Source: Plotosus lineatus (taxonomy: Eukaryota > Chordata > Actinopteri > Siluriformes > Plotosidae). Taken from it: a stretch of 64,000 bases of DNA. The translations under genes and the position numbers were made by a program. The notes below the pieces were generated by a model. The model did no database searches. It saw nothing but the letters and a program-made list of their open reading frames with translations, and was not told the DNA's origin. Of this stretch, positions 12,586-21,810 are shown piece by piece; position 1 is the first letter of the stretch, and each line of letters begins with the position of its first letter. Location of the stretch: positions 15,628,501-15,692,500 of the forward strand of contig CM045751.1 in NCBI GenBank assembly GCA_024760905.1, given 5' to 3'.

Positions 12586-12836
12586 TCCCCGGTGCAGCTA
12601 ACTGGGTTATCAAAGGCCGGCCATGTCTTTCACTGTCTATGATGTGAAGCATGTAAAAGAACCATTGTTGACTTTCGTAAAGAGTAGGCTGCAAAGCCGT
12701 CGGCGTGTTTCCGCCCTGTGATGGCCTGGCGAGCTGTCCAGGGTGTACTCTGCCCTCGCCCGAAGTTGGCTGGGATGGGCGCCAGCCTCCCCGCCACCCA
12801 AATTAGGATTAAGCGGTTACAGAAAATGAACTGATG
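12586..12836 (+). mobile_element. tRNA-derived SINE (tail B), 5'-truncated, 14-bp TSD
   Basis: The body (AACTGGGTTATCAAAGGCC, then TGTAAAAGAACCATTG) is the same as in the tail-A SINEs. After TTTCCGCCC it switches to a different 3' tail with GTCCAGGGTGTACTCTG, GGCGCCAGCCTCCCCGCC and AAGCGGTTACAGAAAATGAA. Perfect 14-bp direct repeats (AACTATGGAAAAAT) at 12572-12585 and 12837-12850 show that body plus tail B moved as one unit. The tRNA-like head is missing, as expected of 5' truncation. Confidence 0.9.
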
Positions 12837-13454
12837 AACTATGGAAAAATGTTCCAAAAGGTGACGGCAAATGCATAATGGAAGAAAACAGACGTTGCTC
12901 TGTATGTGTGCTTTGTTTTCACTTTTTACTTCTGAACGCTACAGAATTTGATTTGTGTTTCTTCCTGGTGGGTTTTTTGCCTTATTTTTCTGTTGTTTAC
13001 TCCAGTTTATGTTTCATATATTCCTCTTTTTTCACTTGCCACCTGCTGTCCATCTCCTGATAATGTATTGACATATTGTCCAGCTCTAGTACGAGGTTGT
13101 AAGTTGTAGAGGGATTTGTGTGTCAAGGAGTCTTCGGTGTCAGAGTTTTAATAACAGTAAAGTTTTCTGATCTTTTTAAGGTTTTTTCCTCTTATTACAA
13201 AGATAGTGGCAGAAGTAACTTCTTCGATGCGTTATTATTCCACTGTACTGTTGATTATTTTCTTATAGAGGCACAACACACGGTGTGGTCTTGCGGTAAC
13301 AGTTAAAACCTGCATCTGACCCTGATGCTGTCATTTTTTCTTACAAAATAGACACGTACACTTTAAGGGAAATTCCTTTCAAGGTGTTGGGGTGAACTTA
13401 CATTAAGTAATTGTGTGGGAAAGCTGTGTAACTTTGCTGTTTTAGCTGGGACCT

Positions 13455-13557
13455 CTATGATTTATGCTCTGGGCTAGTGATCCAAAGGACGGAGGTTCAA
13501 GTTGCAGAACCACCTAGCTGCCACTGTTAGGCCCTTGAGTAAGGCCCTTAACCCCAG
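13455..13557 (+). mobile_element. tRNA-like SINE family F, head fragment
   Basis: CTAGTGATCCAAAGGACGG and GGTTCAAGTTG resemble a tRNA-derived head. They are followed by GGCCCTTGAGTAAGGCCCTTAACCCC, the block shared with 30050-30235 and, inverted, with 31930-32145. Truncated at the 3' end. Confidence 0.6.
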
Positions 13558-13648
13558 TATATTTTATTTTTTATTGTTGAACATTATTGTTCGTGAGCGT
13601 GTGTTATCTGCAGTCTTGTTTTCACTTTGACTTTTTTGCTGCTTTATA

Positions 13649-14450
13649 GGGATCCCTCGCTATTTCACGCTTCAATTAATGTGGCTTCAGTGCATTGTGT
13701 TTAAAAAAAATAAATAAATAAATAATTATTCATCGAATTAAAAAAATAAGGAAATTAAGGAAGAATAGGGTAAAAAGTTAAGTAAAATATCACAAAAACA
13801 AGGCCAATTATGCGGGTCCAATTCCTTCAAACTCTAATTTTATTGGATTATAACAATAGCCACAGACTGCGCATGTTGTTTTTGAGTAAAGAGATAAATT
13901 TCCCTCGTTTTGATCAGCTCATTTCCATGAAGCCAAGCACAGCTGGCAAGCAAACACAAATGGACAGACATAGAAAAACTTCAACCTGCAGACAGGCTGA
14001 TTGCCAAAACTTGGGACGTGCTTCCTGTCACATAAACACTGCAGCGTGTGAGTCCAATAAAATTAGAGTTTCAAGGTATCAGACCCGTCCGCATACAGAA
14101 AGGACTGGCTCACTGCTTCGCGCCACACTGACGTGGCATTGAAAATAGATGAATAGATTTAAATGCGCAAGATTTCTTCAAGCCAGTCTGGTCATCTGGC
14201 GGTCACTTTTCGGAAACAACGGCCCACGTCCGGACGGTCAAGACTAGTTGGAAGCTACAGATTTTGTCCGTTGCATCCGAAATCCGTTAAAGCGAAGTCC
14301 GTAAAACCGAGGCATGACTGTATACATGTACGTATATGTCAGTCGGAGGGGTGGGGGTGTATGTGGGGTAGCGGTGATCCTACTTCGCAGATTTTGATGG
14401 TTGCGTGGGGATCTCAGTCCCAATTAACCACAGAAAGTGAGGGATCCCTG
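13649..14450 (+). mobile_element. MITE family M1, copy 2, interrupted by another element
   Basis: The left end is GGGATCCCTCGCTATTTCACG and the right end is GTGAGGGATCCCTG followed by TA. The left arm runs to about 13811 (GGCCAATTATGC). Unrelated sequence then occupies about 13812-14320, after which the M1 right arm resumes. The part of M1 between the poly-C run and the right arm is missing compared with copy 1. Confidence 0.7.
13812..14320 (-). mobile_element. Tigger-like fragment replacing the middle of M1 copy 2
   Basis: Its right edge, followed by TA, reads inward from the minus strand as CAGTCATGCCTCGGTTTTAC, a Tigger-type terminus. The left edge has no recognisable matching terminus. 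A perfect 19-bp inverted repeat lies within it (13829-13847 and 14053-14071). Confidence 0.5.
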
Positions 14451-14466
14451 TATTTTTAACTAAAGT

Positions 14467-15542
14467 CTTCTTTTCGTTTGGCTGTTCCCATTTTTGTCAG
14501 GGGTCACCACAGCGAATCATCGCATGTTTTGATTTGGCATAGGTTTTTATGTCGGATGCCTTTCCTGACACAACCCTTTATTTAGCAAGGGACAGAAACA
14601 CACTATCAGCTTTGCAGCTCCTCTTTACAAAAGTCAGCAATGGTTCTTTTTACGTGAATCTCTCACCATAGACCAGTGCTTCTCAATTATTTTCTGTTAC
14701 GCCCCCCCTAGCAAGAAGAAAACAATTCGCGCCCCCCCACCACCCACTTTCCACAGCAACTATAAATTATAACTTTTTTCTATAATATAGTTACAGGTAT
14801 ATCTCTTCATTATATCGTATCCTTGTTAACATAAATAAAACAAAAAGAAAGAGATATAGTTCAACTTACAAGAATAACTTTTTTAACATTTTTTTATTAG
14901 TCTGTAAAAGAAATTTGCCTTAAATTTAAAAATAATAATATCCTTGTTACATTTTTGACAAACTTACCACACCATTTGCTGCTGAAAATAAATTCAATAA
15001 ATAATTAATTCAAATTGACTTCAGAAACATTAACTCAGGAGCACAATATATAAACACTTTAACCTACAAAACAAGAACAAATAGAACAATTTGTGCTGAT
15101 TTTTTTTTCTCAAAATGAGGAAGCCAAGATTAATGGCTACAATGAGCACGTTTTGCAGCGCACAGCTTCTCAAAGCGAGGTTTGAAGCATGACACTGCAA
15201 CTCTCAGCTCCTGCTCAATGTTTAGCTGGGACCTGTACTTGCTGCGCACAATGGGCAATGAGGGTGCCACTGCCAACTACTGGAGTGGATGTGCAATTAC
15301 ACTTTCTTGTAGTACGGCGGAAAAAAAGCATGTTCTCCTGGGTCACACGCGCCCCCCTCAGCATCCCCGCCCCACTATTTGAGAAGCACTGCCATAGACA
15401 GTGAGAGACATGGCCGACCTTTGATAACACAGGTAGCTGCACTGGGGGGGACAGTGACAACCTTGTGGAAAGTGGGACTCGAACCCCCAACTCTAGGATC
15501 AGCGATCCAGTACTCTTTACCATTTGGCCACCACTGCCCATT
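14467..15542 (-). mobile_element. tRNA-derived SINE (tail A) split by a hAT MITE
   Basis: SINE sequence runs 14467-14673 (tail and body) and resumes at 15392-15542 (body and tRNA-like head). Flanking 16-bp direct repeats differ at one position: TATTTTTAACTAAAGT at 14451-14466 and TATTTTTAACTGAAGT at 15543-15558. The left repeat begins with the TA that ends M1 copy 2. The SINE therefore landed at the edge of the MITE and was later interrupted. Confidence 0.9.
14674..15391 (+). mobile_element. hAT-type MITE, complete, 8-bp TSD
   Basis: Terminal inverted repeats are CAGTGCTTCTCAA at the left and its exact complement at the right end. Subterminal G/C-homopolymer blocks with CGCGCCCCCC are near both ends. 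A perfect 8-bp target duplication (CCATAGAC) occurs at 14666-14673 and 15392-15399, the hallmark of hAT elements. No transposase is encoded in the 718 bp. Right-half relatives are at 11185-11312 and 37238-37319. Confidence 0.95.
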
Positions 15543-15558
15543 TATTTTTAACTGAAGT

Positions 15559-16461
15559 ATTTTTAAAAAATTAAGAAATGTAATTTTAAAGCTATTAAAG
15601 TATTGGAACAGAAACATGACAGATTTGTGCACTGTCCCATCTCTGCTCACCGTACAGTCAGTTGGTCACAGTGATGTGATGTGATGGTGTGGGTTTTTAC
15701 ACACACTTCAAACACATCAGTATGCAAGAGTGGAGGAGAAAATAGAAAAACAGCTTAGTGCTTCAGCGGATAGCAAAAAAAAAAACTCATAATGACAGCC
15801 TGCTCTCAATAATTAGACTTTGATTATCAGAGAAACATCAGCTGTGAACCTGTGTTTGAGATTTTCTGAAAAGCACAAAGTTCACGTCGCTCATTGTTGC
15901 CAAGCAACTCCTTCCTTAACATTTGCCTTCGGTATAATTAGAGATGAATGCAGGATCGGATGAGCTGTTCTGCCAGGAATATAATCATAAAAACATATAA
16001 CAGCAGTAGAATTGATGGCATGCCGCTGGAGAGAATGTGTCAGAAAGGAGGAAGGTTGGGGTGGTGGTCAGTTGAGCAGCATCGGACATCAATCAGAATA
16101 AGTGACAGGTGTGAAATCAACAGGCGTGCTGGTGTGCTGGAGCAGGTGGACATGCTGGAGACTGCATCTGTGTACGGGAAAGAATTGTTTATTTATCATT
16201 TCATCATCTGCTCATCAGCAACACGCTGTTTATTAAATTGTTGCTGTGCTATAGCGATGGCTTTGACAATTCTTTGCCATCAGGAAAAAGTAGCTTTAAG
16301 CGATAATTTTAGATGTTTTTTTTTTATGTGCGCAAGAAGAAAATGGAAAATCTTTAATCAGGATATGTACAGTACAGACCTCCGCACAGAAAAATATAAC
16401 AAATAATTCTAAAACCATTTTAAAAAGTATGTGTGCTTTCATTTCAAATTTAATTACTTTT
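15559..16461. other. no gene recognised
   Basis: Contains a 152-codon open frame at 15948-16406 (+) that shows no domain I recognise, with biased composition (Cys/Ser-rich, basic). Probably non-coding. Confidence 0.45.
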
Positions 16462-16569
16462 CACGGAATAACTTTAGAATTAATGGAACTTGTGGTTCGC
16501 CATTAGCTTAGCATGAGTTGCAACCACTTCCAATTTTTTTTCAGGAGTGATATATCTATATCACTCCAG

Positions 16570-16634
<65 letters not shown>

Positions 16635-16735
16635 AAATCTATACTAATGATATGTCATAATCTCATAGCCAGTGAGAATGTGCAGTTGCTCATATCTAGT
16701 AGCTACGGATAGGATAATTTCTCATGTATGAATTT
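16462..16735 (+). repeat. dispersed repeat family E, copy 2, carrying a hairpin and poly-A/(TA)n tract
   Basis: Homologous to 12370-12545. It contains a near-perfect 20-bp inverted repeat at 16535-16576 and then about 30 A residues followed by (TA)n and (CA)n. Confidence 0.6.
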
Positions 16736-16929
16736 AAAGTATGTATCTTAATAAATTAAAAAAACATGTAGTAATTTATACATTTGTACAAACATTTACC
16801 CCTTGTATAAAAATAGAGACTTAAATCTGTCAAAAAATATTGGACCTCATGCAAGAATGTTATTAGTCATGAATTAGAGTTGGGTGATGTGGTCAGAGTT
16901 CTATATCAAGATAGAAGTCGTTTCATGTG

Positions 16930-17485
16930 ACTGGGGGCAGCTGTAGCTTAATGAATAGGGAAGCGGCTTTGGGACTGAAAGATCTAGACCGTCTGTCTTC
17001 CTTTCGGCTTTTTCCCTTTTACTCGGAAGTCGCCACAGCAAATCATCTGATTCGCACGTTTGATTTGGCAGAGGTTTTTACGTCGGATGCCCTTCCTGTC
17101 ACAACCCTTTTAGCAAGGGACAGAAACACGCTGACGACTTTGCAGCCTACTGTTCAATGGTTCTTTTACATGCCTCTCACCATAGACAGTGACAGACATG
17201 GCCCGCCTTTGATAACCCAGTTAGCCGCACTGGGGGGGGACAATGACAACCTTGTGGAGAGTGGGACTCGAACCCCCAACCTTTGGATCAGCGATCCAGC
17301 GCCCTATACCACTAGACCACCACTGCCCCACACTGAAAGATCTAGACCGAGCAAGAAAAATACACGTGTGCTCGAGATGGAGGAGTGAGCTGCACCTTCC
17401 CTTCTTCCACCTTCATGGCTGAAGTGCCCTCGAACAAGGCACAGAACCCCCAACTGCTTTCCAGATGCCCCCAATGAGTATTGCA
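16930..17485 (+). mobile_element. tRNA-like SINE/dispersed repeat G, split by a tail-A SINE
   Basis: Left part GGGGCAGCTGTAGCTTAATG resembles a tRNA-like head. The right part after the nested SINE contains GTGCCCTCGAACAAGGCAC and ACCCCCAACTGC, a 'clear the arrears' block common to fish SINEs. The interruption at 16992-17331 is bounded by an 18-bp duplication. Confidence 0.65.
16992..17331 (-). mobile_element. tRNA-derived SINE (tail A), full copy with 18-bp TSD
   Basis: Perfect 18-bp direct repeats (ACTGAAAGATCTAGACCG) at 16974-16991 and 17332-17349 flank a complete SINE. On the minus strand it carries the tRNA-like head, the body and the tail ending GAAAGGAAGACAGA. It sits inside repeat G. 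A 153-codon open frame across it is antisense SINE sequence, not a gene. Confidence 0.94.
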
Positions 17486-17630
17486 TATACATATACATAC
17501 ATACATGCATATAAAAGAAATGGAGCAGGCAAGGAGGCGAGTAATTTAATTCAATTTAAATAACCACCAATGGATATTTGATGGAAAAAACAAGAATACT
17601 CAACTACTTTAATTTTTGCACTACTTTGGT

Positions 17631-17653
17631 GTGTGTGTGTGTGTGTGTGTGTG
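17631..17653. repeat. (GT)n microsatellite
   Basis: About 11 GT units. Confidence 0.9.
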
Positions 17654-17699
17654 CATGCTTGGACAACTTGGACCCACTGAGCACGGAAATGACCCCCCC

Positions 17700-18645
17700 A
17701 AATATACAACAATATGATCAAATATACAACAAATTCTGTATGTAACTGAAGAACTTCATTCTTTCCCCTGAATGAATTTTCTAGCTTAGTGTTGCATGAA
17801 CAGGAAAATTATTATGGGATATATTATTTTGGAAAACCAACAGAGACCTTTCTATTTTTGATGGCGATGATTGTACAGACAGAGTGACTGAAGGAAAATA
17901 TCACTTTTCCTAAATAAAAAGTGTCCAGATCCCCATTTGAACATGTTTGACAAAGGGGTTGGCCCCCTAATGGTCGTTTCATGTTTTTAAATTGCAGGTA
18001 AATTTATTATTTCAATATTTTATTTAATACTAGAGTGCAATGCTATAACAAGCTTTATTTATATATTTGGTTGTCAAAACTTGTTTTTCATAAGAAGAAG
18101 TCATGAAATAAATTTATTATAAATTGACTTAAATTTAATTGCTGTAAAGGGAATGTTTTAAACTGTAGAACAGTTTAGACCTGATGTTAATGACACCATT
18201 GTTCAGGAAATTGTGGCTGATTTACTTTCAAAAGTCAACTCGGCCATTTTGACCGAACTGGAAAAATATTTCCCCCCATTTTTATGACTGAGTTTTTTTT
18301 TTTTTTTTTAATTTAACATGCGTATAGTAACTTCAAACAAATTATAGACATTTATGCAACGTGTACACAATTGAATGAGAAAATGTACAGTAATAACATT
18401 TTAACAATTTTTTTATTATTTTTATTTAACTGATGTATGAAGTAACAGTTTTGGCATTTTGGCCATTTTAGTGTAAAATGGACCATAATTTCATCCTAAA
18501 GATTTTAAAATACTGTAGTTTTAGTTAATTATTTAATTAGAAAACATTAATCATTACCACAAAAAAAAAGAAATTTAAAAAAGTTCAGGATAATTTGTAC
18601 AACTGAACAAAAATGTAATATTGGGGGATACAAATATTGAACACA
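17700..18645. other. no gene or clear repeat seen
   Basis: A+T-rich, with poly-T near 18295. No coding motif recognised. Confidence 0.45.
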
Positions 18646-18671
18646 AAATTTTACTTATTAATGAGATGAGA

Positions 18672-19014
18672 TGAGTTTTCGCCTTTTTCCGTTTATCACG
18701 GGTCGCCATAATGAATGATTTGCACGTTGATTTGGCATAATTTTTTTTTTTTTACGTTGGATTCCTTTCCTGACACAACTCTTTATCAAGGGACAGAAAC
18801 ACGTCGACGGCTTTGCAGCCTTCTCTTTACGAAAGTCAGCGATGGTTCTTTTACATGAAACTCTCACCATAGACAGTGAGAGACATGGCCCGCCTTTGAT
18901 AACCCAGTTAGTTGCACTGGGGGGACAGTGACAACCTTGTGGAGAGTGGGACTTGAACCCACAACCTTGGGATCAGTGATCCAGCACCCTATACCACTAG
19001 ACCACCACTGCCCC
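18672..19014 (-). mobile_element. tRNA-derived SINE (tail A), diverged copy
   Basis: Head, body and tail are all recognisable on the minus strand, with a poly-T interruption near 18740. The tail region carries GAT/GAG-rich repeats at 18660-18674. A short shared flank (AAATTTTACT at 18646-18655 and 19020-19029) is the likely, partly eroded, TSD. Confidence 0.85.
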
Positions 19015-19029
19015 GTACTAAATTTTACT

Positions 19030-20105
19030 AAATAATAGGGGAAAAAAGAAAGGCACTTCAAGCAAAGTTCAGATTTTGCATTTGTTAATAAAAATACTTT
19101 CAGACAAAAACACCAGAAATGTCAGAGTGTACCCCAAGGGTACCCTGATGGAACTGATCATGATTGTGTTGTTGAGGATGTGTTTCCTTTAAAATGTTTT
19201 ATTTGGATCAGTCCCAGCATCTGCAGGAGATTTTGAGTGATTCCTGCTCTGCTCCTGGGTTCTTGTTTCTGCCTGAGATGGATAGAACCTGCTGTTATGA
19301 TTACTGTTGTCAGCAGGGAGTTTGCTCTCCATGTGTTTTATCGATTTTTTTTTGTTTGTTCTGTATAAACTTGAGTGATGGCTGTGTGGATGAAAATAGT
19401 CAGAATATCAGGAGGAAATGTTTACTTTTCAAAGGGGCACAAACAAACAACAGTCATTAGGCGAATGAACAACAAATCACGTTTTTAAATTTGTTCAAAA
19501 TATTAAAAAAAAAAAAATCCTACAAGTTTTGATTTTTTTTTGTTCGTTTTTAGTATTTGTTATTCTATGTTTTAAGGTTATTAAAAATTTCTAGTCCGTA
19601 AACATGACCTCTTAATATCTTTTGATTTATTTTGCCATCCTTTGCCTGAAAGCTTTTGTAAAAAATATTATTATTATCAAAATTTATCACTTTCTCCTAG
19701 GCCATTGTGTGAACATTGCAGCATTGTGTTTCCAGTGAATGTTCCAGCACATTAATTTCGTACGCTCGGTGCACTCTACAAGCAAGCGTGTCAATGCCCG
19801 ATACATTTCAACCAAAAGATCGTTCTGTTCTAAACATTGAACATCACAATGCACTCTTTTATCCTGCAGTGATCAGGGTTTTTTCATACTTCAGCTGTTT
19901 TGCAACTTGATGCTATTTGCATGACGTAGTGTGTGATACATGAAAAGACTTTTCTGTTTAAAAAAAAAAAAAAAAAATCATTAACTGGGTAACTGGACAG
20001 CTGCACATCAGGTGTCGGAGCTGATGTTCTAGCTGAATATCTCGAACTCTGAAAATGTTCGTCTAAAAGCTATAAATATTTTAATGATCCTCCTCAGTTT
20101 CTGAG

Positions 20106-20106
<1 letters not shown>
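19030..20106. other. no gene or clear repeat seen
   Basis: Mostly A+T-rich. The open frames at 19194-19460 and 19716-19910 show no recognisable domains. Confidence 0.45.
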
Positions 20107-20156
<50 letters not shown>

Positions 20157-20206
20157 TGTGTGTCTGTGTGTCTGTGTGTGTGTGTCTGTGTGTGTGTGTG
20201 TGTGTG
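20107..20206. repeat. long (GT)n microsatellite with CT interruptions
   Basis: About 100 bp of GT repeat with several CTGT interruptions in the second half. Confidence 0.95.
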
Positions 20207-20407
20207 GCAGCATATTCATTTTTAAAAATTTCTCGCCCGGAAAGATCTGGATAAATATTAAATATTAATTAAATGAATTCAAGTGAATAATTTATCACTA
20301 AAAAGATAAGTTGTGGTAGTTTTGAACTCTATGGGAGTTTTTGTGTTTGAATTATTTTGAGCTAAAAAAAATTCTATTAGTTTTTAAATCCCTCAAACTG
20401 TTTGATC

Positions 20408-20523
20408 AGGGTGAGCATAGTGGCCTCACAGCAAGAGGGTAATGGGTTTGATTCCAGGGCTTGGGGCATGTCTGTGTGGAATCTGCATGCTCTCCCTGTG
20501 ATTGTGTGGGTTACCTCAAGGTA
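20408..20523 (+). mobile_element. dispersed repeat family C, head fragment
   Basis: TGGCCTCACAGCAAGAGG, GGTTTGATTCCAGG and then GTCTGTGTGGAATCTGCATG are the tRNA-like head and following block of family C, also seen at 46360-46660 (+) and inverted at 39575-41595. The copy stops where a Tigger-like end begins after TA at 20522-20523. Confidence 0.65.
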
Positions 20524-20905
20524 CAGTGGTATCTCACCTTATGAAAAATCCAAGTTACGAAACGCATTTACCTAAAATTTCCATCTCTGGATACAAAAAA
20601 AATTCAGGTTACGAAACGCGCCATCTCAAAAATTCAAACAATGCACGAGTTGCTCTCCCATTGGCTATCTCCCAACACCCCGCCCCGCTGGCCACCAATT
20701 GGCTATTATGGAGTTGCATCTCCATAATACCCATGATACTTTTCGTGTGCCTTCGACCCATTGTTTGTCACGGAGGTGCAGCTCCCTCCCATTGGCTATT
20801 TTGGAGCTGCATAATGTCAAAAAGATGTACTGTCGGTTTATTGCAAAGGGATGGGCATTTTTTGACTTATTGAAAATGGGAATTCGCATGGGAATTAATG
20901 AGAAT
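20524..20905 (+). mobile_element. Tigger-like element, left part
   Basis: Starts after TA with CAGTGGTATCTCACCTTATG and carries two AA(G/C)TTACGAAACGC-type subterminal motifs. It includes a CCGCCCCGCTGGCC block also found at 25720, showing the two are related. No matching right terminus was found, so it may be truncated or inserted in family C. Confidence 0.6.
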
Positions 20906-21504
20906 TAATTGGATGTAGCATATGCAAACTGTCATAAACAAAGACAAATATGAACAATTAGTTTTGTCATAAGCAGACAAAAATGTCTGCAGTTATAAAA
21001 TTCATATCTATGAAAGGTTTTTTTTGTTCATAGTGAAACCGAATGGATGAGATCCAGCACACTCCTGACTGCGGGCAGTGCAGAAATAGGTTTGATCCTG
21101 GTATATACACTGAGAGCTGCTTTGTGTTTTGTACTTGGCACAATCGCAAAACAACACAGAAATCAATAAAGTGGTGTATGTGAGTGTATGAAGGAGAGAT
21201 TTGTACAGTCCTCCAAAACACTGAGTGTCTGTATATCTTTGTGTGAGGACCCACTGATAATGATCTTTAGTAATGTTTCTCTGGAAATCTTATGGACCAT
21301 CAAATCCAAAATTTATTGGAAAATACTGAAGAGTGCTTTATGATACCTGCCAGTTTGTTACTGTGGGAGCCACAATTCTTCTCCTTACAATCCATGTTTT
21401 ATATTATCCAGTTACACCAAAACTCACTTTCTTCTTTTTTATTTTTATTTTGGATTTTTCCTCATTTGTTTCTTACCTGTAAAATGTTGCATTCCCTGTC
21501 ACAT

Positions 21505-21810
21505 AACCACCACTGACCAGGGAGGGGCAAAAGCATGCCCACACTCACCTCTGTGACATGCAGTGCTGCCCCCCGCCTCTTTGCAAACTGCTGCACATGC
21601 GTATTTTGGTTGCTGTCCAACACACTCTGAGGGAAGATGCTATCTGCCCGCTCATACGAATGAACTCATAGAGGCCCCTGATTGGCTGGTGATTACTCTG
21701 AGTGACAGGAAAGTGAGTGCATGTCATTCGTCCCTCCTGTGAGGCCAATTAGATCCAAGGGACTCCCGGTCATGGATGGTTGCAGCCTCATGGATTTGAA
21801 CTTGTGAATC
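21505..21810 (+). repeat. dispersed repeat family D, copy 1
   Basis: Starts near ACCACCACTGACCAGG and includes GGAGGGGCAAAAGCATGC, a GCCTCTTTGCAAACTGC block, CTGATTGGCTGGTGATTAC and an end near GGATTTGAACTTGTGA. The first third recurs at 32905-33020. I recognise it as a repeat common in fish genomes but cannot assign the class. Confidence 0.6.

Noticed and set aside
16927..17388. 153-codon open frame
   Set aside because: It is antisense tail-A SINE plus repeat G; the same peptide pieces recur at 47480, 52243 and 56914, as expected of a repeat.
20107..20206. CRISPR-like or minisatellite array
   Set aside because: It is a simple GT dinucleotide repeat with CT interruptions, without unit spacers.
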